A stretch of DNA of 14,384 bases, taken from positions 1 to 14,384 of the forward strand of contig DAHU01000040.1 in NCBI GenBank assembly GCA_002495945.1, given 5' to 3'. Origin of the DNA: Euryarchaeota archaeon UBA13. GTDB taxonomy: Archaea > Thermoplasmatota > Poseidoniia > Poseidoniales > Poseidoniaceae. The notes under the pieces are model-generated. The model was not told the origin of the DNA, did not search any database, and was given only the letters and a program-made list of their open reading frames with translations. Shown here one piece after another: positions 1 to 7,001 of this stretch (positions within the stretch are counted from its first letter, which is position 1; the number at the start of each line of letters is the position of its first letter). Both the position numbers and the translations under genes were made by a program.

Positions 1-393
1 TGAGCCACAACCTGTACAACGTAGTTGCCATTTCCATATTTTTTTGGCGCCAGCGGTACCAACAGATATTGCTTGCAGGCCTAATTTTTGCACCGTATTT
101 TGTAATCTGTAATCATCCGTATATAGTGGCAAATTGAGGCCAATAGCCAGTGCTAGAACATCTAAATCAACCGGTGACAGTCGTGGTAAATCACCACTAT
201 CTGCGGCGGCAGCCCTCGCCAATTCTAACCACTCGGGCTCTACACTACGCCAATCTACATCCACGCTGCTAACTAGCATGTACCGCTGAGTACTAACTTT
301 TTCCAATTCAGCTTGTTGGCTAAGCGAGCATATCCCCCCAGAGATTTCTGATGATGGCCAATACAACAGAGCGGCGGTGTCAAGAACTCGCAT
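1..393 (-). CDS. nob1: NOB1-type rRNA-maturation endonuclease, PIN domain plus start of zinc ribbon (partial, cut by left edge)
   Basis: Reading the minus strand from an ATG at 393 gives 131 codons open to the window edge. The product begins MRVLDTAALLYW, the first PIN strand with its metal-binding Asp (D5). It continues with SPVDLDVLALA (residues 73-83) and LYTDDYRLQN (90-99), the later acidic PIN motifs. It ends at WKWQLRCTGCGS (120-131), the start of the NOB1 zinc ribbon with its first CxxC. NOB1 is the endonuclease that trims the 3' end of 16S/18S rRNA precursor in archaea and eukaryotes, acting on the small-subunit precursor in the cytoplasm. An in-frame TGA lies five codons upstream of the ATG and no Shine-Dalgarno site is visible, so a leaderless start is likely. 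The second zinc CxxC and C-terminus are off the window. It is divergent from the VTT-protein gene at 475. Identification rests on motif recognition and is strong. Confidence 0.88.
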   Translation of the reverse strand, partial: MRVLDTAALLYWPSSEISGGICSLSQQAELEKVSTQRYMLVSSVDVDWRSVEPEWLELARAAAADSGDLPRLSPVDLDVLALAIGLNLPLYTDDYRLQNTVQKLGLQAISVGTAGAKKIWKWQLRCTGCGS

Positions 394-474
394 TGGTGTA
401 GATACCCATCAATCAACCACATCAACCCACCGATTAGCCACACATTCAATAATACAAGACTCGAGCAGTAACTT
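394..474. promoter_or_regulatory. Divergent promoter spacer between nob1 and the VTT-protein gene
   Basis: This 81-base spacer must hold promoters for both flanking genes. An A/T-rich stretch CAATAATAC at 447-455 lies about 20-28 bases before the GTG at 475. That is the expected place for an archaeal TATA box if the transcript is leaderless. On the minus strand no comparably clear TATA element is seen for nob1. Neither gene has a convincing Shine-Dalgarno site. Confidence 0.35.
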
Positions 475-1086
475 GTGTCGTGGTATAGCGGAGTTCTCGA
501 ATTCATTCTTGAACGTACAAATTCTGCGGTCTTAGGATTTGTATCATTCACTGAGGCGATAATACAACCCCTACCACCCGACTTAGTTTACTTACCGATG
601 TTATATGATGCATTGGATAACAAGAGCCTGGTACTTTGGTACTTTATTGTGGTTACACTAACATCTGTAGCTGGCTCTTACGTAGGTTACTTGATTGGCG
701 GGCGCTGGGGCAGACAACTGCTGGATAGGTTTGCAAAGCAGAAGCATGTTGACAAGTTAGAGTACTTAACCACCAGATACGGCACTGTAGGCATCTTCAT
801 CGCAGCATTCTCACCGATTCCCTACAAGGTGTTTGGCTGGGTTGCTGGCATGGGCGAGATGGACAAACGTGCCTTCATCATAGCAGGTCTATTCGGCAGA
901 GGACTGAGATTTGGCTTGGAAGCGTTACTTATCGGAATATACGGAAAAACTGCCCTTGATGCAATTACTAAGTTTCTCGATAATGAAATATTAATTGCCG
1001 TAGTAATGGTGATGATTATTGTGTTGGGATATTACATTGGACAATGGTGGTCGAACTTAGGACAGCAAGAACAACCCAGTTCGTGA
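475..1086 (+). CDS. VTT/DedA-superfamily (YqaA-like) integral membrane protein
   Basis: This 203-residue protein has the layout of the SNARE-associated/VTT (DedA) family, closest by eye to the YqaA branch. The N-terminal re-entrant segment carries E27 and the proline-rich QPLPPDLVYLP (31-41). Hydrophobic segments follow near 53-76, 104-125, 133-157 and 171-190. The conserved core is FSPIPYKVFGWVAGMGEMD (112-130) followed by GRGLRFGLEALLIGIYG (141-157), which includes the family's conserved Arg/Gly helix. VTT proteins are lipid scramblase or undecaprenyl-phosphate transporter relatives; the substrate of this archaeal member is unknown. The GTG start is forced: an in-frame TAA ends four bases upstream (469-471) and there is no other start near it. 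The C-terminus is a short polar tail. It ends 59 bases before the tRNA gene on the same strand. Confidence 0.85.
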   Translation: MSWYSGVLEFILERTNSAVLGFVSFTEAIIQPLPPDLVYLPMLYDALDNKSLVLWYFIVVTLTSVAGSYVGYLIGGRWGRQLLDRFAKQKHVDKLEYLTTRYGTVGIFIAAFSPIPYKVFGWVAGMGEMDKRAFIIAGLFGRGLRFGLEALLIGIYGKTALDAITKFLDNEILIAVVMVMIIVLGYYIGQWWSNLGQQEQPSS

Positions 1087-1145
1087 TAAATCCGCTGGAG
1101 ACCAAGGCGAATTGTTATCAATAGGTGGTTTGTGGCGTGGTTGTC

Positions 1146-1220
1146 GCTCGTGTGGTGTAGCCAGGTCCATCATTGCGGGTTTTCATCCCGTCGACCCGGG
1201 TTCGAATCCCGGCACGAGCA
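1146..1220 (+). tRNA. tRNA-Glu (anticodon UUC)
   Basis: A full cloverleaf can be drawn. The acceptor stem is GCTCGTG (1146-1152) pairing with CACGAGC (1213-1219), followed by discriminator A at 1220. The anticodon stem is GCGGG (1175-1179) with CCCGT (1187-1191), closed by a G-U pair. The loop TTTTCAT places anticodon TTC at 1182-1184. The T-arm is CCGGG-TTCGAAT-CCCGG (1196-1212). The D-arm has GG at 1164-1165 and a weak three-pair stem. No CCA is encoded (CTA follows) and there is no intron, both compatible with an archaeal tRNA-Glu. It decodes GAA and, through wobble, GAG. Confidence 0.95.
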
Positions 1221-1390
1221 CTAATCGATGTACTGAAAGCCATTTATTGTAAAAAAACTATCGGGATTTGAGCAAATTATTATGCTGAAAGTGAGACAAA
1301 ATATGTAAACTTAGCAACGATAATTGATGGATTAATACATTTCTTTAAGATGTTAATAATTTAGGGAACTCTAAATCGGATGGTCATATT
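1221..1390 (+). promoter_or_regulatory. Intergenic leader with promoter of the flavoprotein gene
   Basis: This 170-base A/T-rich spacer separates the tRNA from the flavoprotein gene. It contains no ORF of note. Its last 60 bases hold candidate TATA-like A/T stretches (TTAATAATTT near 1353-1362) and the dyad described separately. An A7 run near 1251-1257 would read as a T-run on the minus strand, but no minus-strand gene ends here. Confidence 0.3.
1359..1376. promoter_or_regulatory. Operator-like dyad ATTTAG-N6-CTAAAT upstream of the flavoprotein gene
   Basis: ATTTAG (1359-1364) and CTAAAT (1371-1376) are perfect inverted repeats around GGAACT. The right arm ends 14 bases before the ATG at 1391. 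If that gene is leaderless, the dyad covers the TATA-box to start-site interval, a typical place for an archaeal repressor. The regulator is unknown and six-base arms can arise by chance in A/T-rich DNA. Confidence 0.3.
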
Positions 1391-2545
1391 ATGTCTGACA
1401 GCAACAAAAAAACGAGTAGTGGAAATCACGACGGAATATACGATGTAATAGTAGTAGGAGCGGGAGCAGCAGGCGTTGGCGTTGCTATCTCACTACAACA
1501 CGTTGGCATCGAAAACTTCGTCATTGTAGACCGAGATACAGTAGGGGCTTCTTTTGCAGCATGGCCTGCTGAAACTAGATTCATAACACCTTCATTTCCA
1601 AGCAACTCGATTGGAATGCTTGACTTAAACTCAGTCGCAATCGGAGTATCTCCTGCCTACAATATGCGTGTTGAACATCCTACTGGTGCTGAATTTGCCG
1701 AGCACTTGCAAAGCTTAGCCAATTATTTTGAATTGCCAGTCAAGGAGAACACAAACGTAACCAGCATCGAAAAAGACGGTGAAGTGTTCCATGTCCAAAC
1801 TGAATCGGGCCTAATGAAAGCAAAACACGTTATTTGGTCGGCTGGCGAATACCAATATCCATCATTGAGCGGTTTCGCTGGTGTTGAACACTGCCGACAT
1901 ACTGCAACAGTTGCAAAGTACGGTGACCTCGAAGGTGATGACTTCCTCATCATTGGAGGATATGAGAGCGGCATTGATGCGGCATACCACCTTGCTCGAA
2001 ATGACAAACAAGTAAGAGTATTTGACATGGAAGGTCCATGGGAGAGCCAGAGTTCAGATCCAAGTATTGCCCTGTCGACTTACTCATTTGAGCGCATGCG
2101 ACACGAGAAATTTGACCAAAATGTGCAACTTCACGCCAATACCATTGTGACTTTAGTAAACCACGTCGACGACACTTACCAAGTTACCACTGGAGACGGG
2201 CAAACGTTTACCTCTAAGGTTGCACCACTATTTGCTGGAGGCTTTGACGGTAGCCACAAGTTTGTATCTCATTTATTCAACACCAGAGATGACGGTTTTC
2301 CAGAAATCAACGAGAATGATGAGTCAACTATCACTCCAGGAATGTATCTATGTGGACCTTCTGTAAGACACGATGGTCATATTTTCTGTTTCATTTTCAA
2401 GTATCGACAGCGGTTCGCAATTGTAGCCCAAGCAATCGCCTCTGCCATGGGTCTACCAACCGATGAGTTCATAGAGGCTTACAAGTCGTGGGGGATGTAT
2501 CTTGATGATTTATCTTGCTGCGGACAGGAGTGCTTGACTTGCTAA
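1391..2545 (+). CDS. FAD/NAD(P)-dependent oxidoreductase with C-terminal cysteine cluster
   Basis: This 384-residue flavoprotein has a Rossmann FAD-binding motif VVGAGAAG (21-28) after a short polar N-terminal extension. The ATG-like linker WSAGEY lies at 149-154. A second nucleotide-binding motif IIGGYESG (187-194) is probably for NAD(P)H. A conserved C-terminal FAD-contact region is YLCGPSVRHDGHIF (319-332). The fold resembles flavin-containing monooxygenase/thioredoxin-reductase-like proteins such as the YpdA and CzcO groups. No CxxC sits in the usual disulfide-reductase position. Instead the tail reads DLSCCGQECLTC, with Cys at 376, 377, 381 and 384, which could be a redox-active or metal-binding cluster. 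A low-molecular-weight thiol or thioredoxin-like substrate is possible but inferred. The ATG at 1391 is preceded by an operator-like dyad and no clear Shine-Dalgarno site. The general class is secure; the reaction is not. Confidence 0.85.
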   Translation: MSDSNKKTSSGNHDGIYDVIVVGAGAAGVGVAISLQHVGIENFVIVDRDTVGASFAAWPAETRFITPSFPSNSIGMLDLNSVAIGVSPAYNMRVEHPTGAEFAEHLQSLANYFELPVKENTNVTSIEKDGEVFHVQTESGLMKAKHVIWSAGEYQYPSLSGFAGVEHCRHTATVAKYGDLEGDDFLIIGGYESGIDAAYHLARNDKQVRVFDMEGPWESQSSDPSIALSTYSFERMRHEKFDQNVQLHANTIVTLVNHVDDTYQVTTGDGQTFTSKVAPLFAGGFDGSHKFVSHLFNTRDDGFPEINENDESTITPGMYLCGPSVRHDGHIFCFIFKYRQRFAIVAQAIASAMGLPTDEFIEAYKSWGMYLDDLSCCGQECLTC

Positions 2546-2601
2546 ACAATGGTGATGAGACAAATAAAACCACAATCAATAATGACAAAACCCAAACCCG
2601 A

Positions 2602-2772
2602 ATGGGTAAAATGATGAGTCTAGAATGGCTAGGCCAAACTATCGCCAGCGGAAGTTGGATTGTCAGCGTATTTGTGTATGGTCTGTCTGGCACTGGAGAT
2701 TATTTGCAATTAGTAGCCGCTTCATCATGGATGCTGTCAAATATTGCTGCCGTAGTTTCCATAAAACAATGA
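2602..2772 (+). CDS. Small membrane protein, two predicted helices
   Basis: From the ATG at 2602 the product is 56 residues. A helix spans about 8-24 (QTIASGSWIVSVFVYGL) and a second about 30-54 (QLVAASSWMLSNIAAVVSI), joined by the short loop SGTGD, with almost no soluble part. The frame stays open upstream, and TTG at 2515 or GTG at 2527 would add 25-29 mainly polar residues while overlapping the end of the flavoprotein gene; the start is therefore uncertain. No Shine-Dalgarno site decides it. Position right after the flavoprotein gene on the same strand suggests co-transcription. I do not recognise a family. Reality is supported by the clean amphipathic layout rather than by any motif. Confidence 0.55.
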   Translation: MGKMMSLEWLGQTIASGSWIVSVFVYGLSGTGDYLQLVAASSWMLSNIAAVVSIKQ

Positions 2773-2776
2773 GTTA

Positions 2777-2800
2777 TTGGGATACATTATGATATCCCAA
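2777..2800. promoter_or_regulatory. Perfect 8-bp inverted repeat TTGGGATA-N8-TATCCCAA
   Basis: TTGGGATA (2777-2784) and TATCCCAA (2793-2800) are exact inverted repeats around an 8-base spacer, starting 5 bases after the stop of the small membrane protein. It could fold as an RNA hairpin at the transcript end or act as a protein-binding dyad. No T-run follows, so it is not a standard intrinsic terminator. Confidence 0.4.
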
Positions 2801-2835
2801 CTGATTGAGAAATTGCTTCTTACGCTCAAACAATA

Positions 2836-2881
2836 CAGTTAAGTCTGTGACAGTAATGGTACTGCTTACAAGGTAGTTACT
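2836..2881 (+). promoter_or_regulatory. Candidate promoter and leader of the LDLRa-like secreted protein gene
   Basis: CAGTTAAGT (2836-2844) followed by ACAGTAA (2850-2856) recurs as CAGTTAAGT plus ACAGTAA at 7002-7018 ahead of the glycosyltransferase gene. If TTAAG is the TATA-like core, transcription would begin near 2865. That would leave a short leader with AGGT (2871-2874), a weak Shine-Dalgarno match 7 bases before the ATG at 2882. Confidence 0.3.
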
Positions 2882-5617
2882 ATGAGAAGAAAGATTTTGA
2901 GTTTTTTAATTGTACTTTTATTTGCCGCGGGCACACCAGCATCTAATGTTAGCGCCTCACCGCCAGCACAAGCGTCAGAATTCTACTATGGTGTAGAGTA
3001 TGATTGGAATAGTATTAGCCCAGATATTGATAACTTCACAGGCATAGACTTACCCGAAATCTTCGGTGAGATTATGGGTGCTGCTGGTGACGCCGGTTTA
3101 AACCTAATAATCGGACAAGTCATGACTGGCTCTTCGAATGTATATGTCCATTACAATGAAGATGTTTCATCACAGACCATTCAAGATATTGATGGTCAAA
3201 ATGTCAATGTATGGAGCAGAACCACTGATGTCACATTAAGACATGGTGGCCTCATTGATGGAATCATGTTGGCCGACTGGGCAGAACAGACATTTGGCAC
3301 ACCAGAAACAAGTTTCGACCTTGATGTATCTGCCAGTATTCAAGACATCCTCAATGTCGATATGGTTTTCACAGAATACCTTGATGATGATTATCATTTG
3401 ATAGGCGCAGACATGTCATTTTCAATGTACACTGACACCTCAGTCAGCCTAAGCATTGATGCTGTTTTGGAGGGAGATGACGAAACCTTGCCTATTGATT
3501 TCGATTTTGGTGTTTCAATCGGCTATTCTATCACTAATTCCAACTCGCAATGGCGATTGTCTCAGCCTGATCCACTGTATATCGGAATCTCAGCCAACGA
3601 CAATTATCATTGGGATTGCCAGGATTGTGGAATTCTCGAGGGAGTTTATGACGGTGCTGTTGACTATTCAGTCTCGTTAACTGGAATACCGACCGAAGAC
3701 TTCGGTTTAGATGAGGGTTCATTTGACATAGAAATATCAGATGAAATAAGCAAAACAAATCAGAACTTTGACTCAGACATACAAGCTGCCTTTGACTTCA
3801 CTATGGGACAAAATATGGTCGTTGATCTAGGCAACGGTGACGGTCTGTCAACACAAGTGAAAACCTGTGACAATTGCCCTCCCGGCAACCCGTTAATGTT
3901 CTTGATGATGGGTAATGTTCTGGTAGGGGCCAGTGAGTCGTTCGCGGAAGAGGTCGCAGATGAATTCTCTGAACAATTATCAGATAACATCGGTGATATT
4001 TTTGGTATTGGTGGTGAGGAAGTAAGTTCAGAACCATATGAGCCTGAATACTTCTACTGCGACAATGGCGAAACAGTTTACGAGTGGTATGTCAATGATG
4101 GCTATGACCATTGTAGCGATGGTTCTGATGAGGACCCATTGTACTTCACCTTTGCATATTCATACCCAACTGAACAAGATGTCATCTATACGAGTTTTGA
4201 AGCAGTTGTAAGCGGCGATATTACCAGCCAATCAAACGCACTGATGTTCCAATGCGATAATGGAGAATATATTGATTGGTTAATGGTAAATGACGGATAT
4301 GGCCACTGTGCAGATAATTCAGATGAATACTCTGAAACCAATCCGAGAAGCTTCACCTGTAGTGATGGTAGTGTAATTGGTTTTGAGTTATTGAATGATG
4401 GTCAATTTGATTGTAATACTGCGGAAGATGAGGGCATTGATGGCTTGTACACACTTAATGCTGTGTTGTACGACGAAGTAGGAAATGTCATCGATTCAGA
4501 TTATTACTTCATCTGTGCCAGTCAAAAACTGCGTGAAGATTCCACTCCTATGTGTGAGATTGACCAACCGTATGACTTTTACACCCAACACAGCCTAAAC
4601 ACAGTTATTGCTCAAGACAATGGAGCGCATGAAATCTGTCTACAGTTGAGTGTCTCAAAAGTTGGGGATGCGAATTGGCCCGGTGTTAATTCTGACTTGT
4701 CGTGTGATACCGTCTATGTAGGACCATCCTTAGAGTACGCAGAATTATACTTCGAGGGTGACAGGTTATTCTGGAATACTAATGCCTATGACTCATCCAA
4801 TGCTCAAGATTCATACATGAACTTGAATATTATCGGCCCAAATAACAACTCGATAATTCAAAGGAATATCCCACACAGCGGCGAATATTCAATTGCTGAT
4901 AATGGCGATATCGCTGTTTTTGACGAAGGAACATATTGTCTCGAAGTGAGACTCATTAATTCAGATGACGACTCAGAGTTCTATCAAGAATCACAATGCG
5001 AAGATTACGAACCAAACCCAGAACCAAGTGAGCGACTAAGAAAGATTTTGGAGGCATTTGGCAACTCAAACATTGACAGCATGATGGAAAACTTTGCCGA
5101 AAACCTAGATACTCGAATGAATAATATTGAGCCACTGGAAGAATTCCCATACAATGACGGAATGTGGGCGCCAATGTGGAGTAATGAACACGCAGTAATA
5201 GTGGGTGTAGGAGTTTACGTTATGGACGATAATGGCGATTATGTCATGGCCGGTCCGGCAACCCAAGGGTATAGTTCTAATCTACCCGCCAAGATGAGTA
5301 TAAGATACTTGACTGGCATAGATGCTAGTACTGCAGCAGAAGACATGGAAGACGCCGATGAATTAGACGAAATCGTCAATATTGAGCAACATGACCTAAC
5401 CCAAATCGAAAACGATCTTCAGGAAGCTGGAGTCGACACGAGTGGACTTGAATTCGAAAGTCCAACGGTCGAGGTAGGTGAGGATAATCAGGACACTGAA
5501 ACGAGCGAGGCGGAGGAAAAGGCTGAGTCGGATGGTCTGTTACCGTTCTTATCCCCGGTTTCGATATTATTGACAGTTGCACTTGCTGGAATATTATTTG
5601 CTAACCGAAAAGATTAG
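2882..5617 (+). CDS. Large secreted, C-terminally membrane-anchored protein with LDL-receptor-A-like mini-repeats
   Basis: This 911-residue protein starts with a signal peptide (MRRK then a hydrophobic core to about residue 20; likely cleavage near SNVSA, 21-25). Residues 30-380 form a beta-rich, Asp/Ser-rich domain with two CxxC pairs, C246/C249 and C329/C332, possibly one metal site or two disulfides. Three LDLRa-like mini-repeats follow (about 391-418, 456-482, 491-516). Residues 520-830 are unassigned and acidic, with scattered cysteines. An acidic linker precedes the C-terminal LLPFLSPVSILLTVALAG helix and NRKD stop-transfer tail (886-911), an anchor style typical of marine group II archaeal surface proteins. 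It is thus probably an outside-facing, calcium-stabilised surface protein used in adhesion, binding or degradation; no catalytic motif was seen. The acetyltransferase-domain gene begins 14 bases downstream. Localisation is well supported; function is unknown. Confidence 0.88.
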   Translation: MRRKILSFLIVLLFAAGTPASNVSASPPAQASEFYYGVEYDWNSISPDIDNFTGIDLPEIFGEIMGAAGDAGLNLIIGQVMTGSSNVYVHYNEDVSSQTIQDIDGQNVNVWSRTTDVTLRHGGLIDGIMLADWAEQTFGTPETSFDLDVSASIQDILNVDMVFTEYLDDDYHLIGADMSFSMYTDTSVSLSIDAVLEGDDETLPIDFDFGVSIGYSITNSNSQWRLSQPDPLYIGISANDNYHWDCQDCGILEGVYDGAVDYSVSLTGIPTEDFGLDEGSFDIEISDEISKTNQNFDSDIQAAFDFTMGQNMVVDLGNGDGLSTQVKTCDNCPPGNPLMFLMMGNVLVGASESFAEEVADEFSEQLSDNIGDIFGIGGEEVSSEPYEPEYFYCDNGETVYEWYVNDGYDHCSDGSDEDPLYFTFAYSYPTEQDVIYTSFEAVVSGDITSQSNALMFQCDNGEYIDWLMVNDGYGHCADNSDEYSETNPRSFTCSDGSVIGFELLNDGQFDCNTAEDEGIDGLYTLNAVLYDEVGNVIDSDYYFICASQKLREDSTPMCEIDQPYDFYTQHSLNTVIAQDNGAHEICLQLSVSKVGDANWPGVNSDLSCDTVYVGPSLEYAELYFEGDRLFWNTNAYDSSNAQDSYMNLNIIGPNNNSIIQRNIPHSGEYSIADNGDIAVFDEGTYCLEVRLINSDDDSEFYQESQCEDYEPNPEPSERLRKILEAFGNSNIDSMMENFAENLDTRMNNIEPLEEFPYNDGMWAPMWSNEHAVIVGVGVYVMDDNGDYVMAGPATQGYSSNLPAKMSIRYLTGIDASTAAEDMEDADELDEIVNIEQHDLTQIENDLQEAGVDTSGLEFESPTVEVGEDNQDTETSEAEEKAESDGLLPFLSPVSILLTVALAGILFANRKD
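4052..4429 (+). repeat. Three two-cysteine LDLRa-like mini-repeats within the secreted protein
   Basis: The repeats contain CDNGETVYEW..DGYDHCSDGSDED, CDNGEYIDWL..DGYGHCADNSDE and CSDGSVIGFE..DGQFDCNTAEDE. Each has exactly 17 residues between the two cysteines (C393/C411, C458/C476, C493/C511). Each keeps an NDG motif plus the acidic D/E residues that bind calcium in LDL-receptor class A modules. Classical LDLRa modules have six cysteines; these keep two. The repeats are separated by 46 and 16 residues of other sequence and are too diverged at DNA level to be recent duplications. Confidence 0.75.
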
Positions 5618-5631
5618 TCAAAACACACGCT

Positions 5632-6999
5632 GTGGTGATTGGTATAAAACCCAAAATACAGCGCGCTAACCAATATCTCAGAGTATTGGTACTGGTGTTC
5701 CTGCTAATCCATGTAGCAATTTCAGCGTGGTTGGTGGTAGACTTCTCTGGAGAATATACTGAAGGCGCCCCGGCACCAACTAAAATTGACGCAATTGTTG
5801 TCGTAGATAGAGAAGAGACATTGATTGATGTTGAAATGGAGCAGGCTACGAGTTTCCTACTCTACATGATTTATCGCGACTATGATGAATCGTATGGCCA
5901 GAATAACTCCGACAATAATAGCCAAAATAACAATCAAAATGACGCCAAAACTAGCGAAACGGAGAATAATTCAGTTGATAGCGATTTTTTGGGAGTTGCT
6001 AAATCAAGTATATACCTAAGCATGATGATGTTATTGGTTTGTGAGTTATTGGTTTTACTTGGCATAAAATTTTCTTCGATGTTGCGATGGCTTGCATTTG
6101 GCTCGTTGATGTTATGTTTTTTCATACTACTACCAGCATCATACATCTATGATTTGGCTGGCGAAGGTGATGATAGCGATGAAAGTTTAGATGAATCATT
6201 GGCAGATGAAACATTTGTCGAAAGCACGGAATCTGGTTCAATAGCCCATGAAAAAAGCAACATGGAAAGCCAAGTAATTTTCCCAGGAATAAGGCTCAAC
6301 CTCGATTATAGTGGCTATGATTTAGGTCTTGTAGACCCGCAAGAATACTCCGAACTTAGAGCTGAAATACCATCTAATAACTCTTCACTTGCAGATTCTT
6401 ATATTGAATTTCAATCAACTCTTGATTTGACTTATGGTAAGAATTTACCCGCACTGTTGTTAATTCCGTTAACTTGGTACCTTTTCCCAACAAAACAGAA
6501 GACAAGAATCAGCATCAAAGAATTGAAAAATTCAGACATTGATGAGATGGTAGAGATTAATGAACAAGGCTTACCCGGCACCGGTAAAGTATCGCAAACA
6601 GAAATGATGAACCTGCTAAACCTCAGTGAATTGAAACTTGGGGCTTATGTGAATGATAAGCTGGTTGGATTCGCTCTTTGCTTATTGCCCAAAACCAACT
6701 ATGGCAGTCTTAATTATGCATGGTTCAATGAACGATATGATGAATTCATTTACGTCGACAGGATTGCCGTAGCAACTGACTCTCGCAATCAAGGCATTGG
6801 CTCTATGCTGTATGAAAGGCTGTTTGAATATGCCAAGTCAAACAATATCCCAGTAACTGCCGAGGTTAGTTTGCGGCCGCCAAATGAAGGATCTGACAGA
6901 TTCCATTTGCGCCATGGTTACCAAGTTGTCGGAGAACTAGACCACGGTGAAAAGGCAGTTACTATGTATATCAGGCACTTTCCCCATTCTAATGATTGA
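5632..6999 (+). CDS. Membrane protein with C-terminal cytoplasmic GNAT acetyltransferase domain
   Basis: This 455-residue fusion has four predicted membrane helices (about 16-37, 125-145, 150-173, 269-286) and a GNAT N-acetyltransferase domain (291-449). The acetyl-CoA loop is RNQGIG (385-390) after VDRIAVATDS. The later EVSLRPPNEGSDRFHLRHGY (411-430) resembles the COG3818-type predicted GNAT family. With the N-terminus inside, the large loops 38-124 and 174-268 would face out. They are Asn/Asp/Glu-rich, include a low-complexity Asn tract (90-103), and carry N-x-S sequons (N91, N95, N112, N249, N250). The GNAT domain would then be cytoplasmic. The start is GTG at 5632, directly followed by a second GTG; no strong Shine-Dalgarno site. 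The 14-base gap to the upstream secreted protein gene indicates one operon. The acceptor substrate is unknown. Confidence 0.85.
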   Translation: MVIGIKPKIQRANQYLRVLVLVFLLIHVAISAWLVVDFSGEYTEGAPAPTKIDAIVVVDREETLIDVEMEQATSFLLYMIYRDYDESYGQNNSDNNSQNNNQNDAKTSETENNSVDSDFLGVAKSSIYLSMMMLLVCELLVLLGIKFSSMLRWLAFGSLMLCFFILLPASYIYDLAGEGDDSDESLDESLADETFVESTESGSIAHEKSNMESQVIFPGIRLNLDYSGYDLGLVDPQEYSELRAEIPSNNSSLADSYIEFQSTLDLTYGKNLPALLLIPLTWYLFPTKQKTRISIKELKNSDIDEMVEINEQGLPGTGKVSQTEMMNLLNLSELKLGAYVNDKLVGFALCLLPKTNYGSLNYAWFNERYDEFIYVDRIAVATDSRNQGIGSMLYERLFEYAKSNNIPVTAEVSLRPPNEGSDRFHLRHGYQVVGELDHGEKAVTMYIRHFPHSND

Positions 7000-7001
7000 A
7001 G

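Noticed and set aside
273..551. 92-residue minus-strand ORF overlapping the divergent spacer
   Set aside because: It lies in a different frame from the clear NOB1 reading on the same strand, and crosses the start of the VTT-protein gene; it has no motif.
1146..1220. Intron or integration site in the tRNA gene
   Set aside because: The cloverleaf is continuous, and I found no second copy of its 3' end and no integrase in the window.
2777..2800. Intrinsic terminator
   Set aside because: The stem is good but no T-run follows, and archaeal termination depends mainly on T-tracts; kept only as a dyad of unknown role.
4052..4429. Recent transfer of an LDL-receptor module from a eukaryote
   Set aside because: The repeats have two of six cysteines, differ strongly from each other, and match the composition of the rest of the protein, so a recent transfer is not supported.
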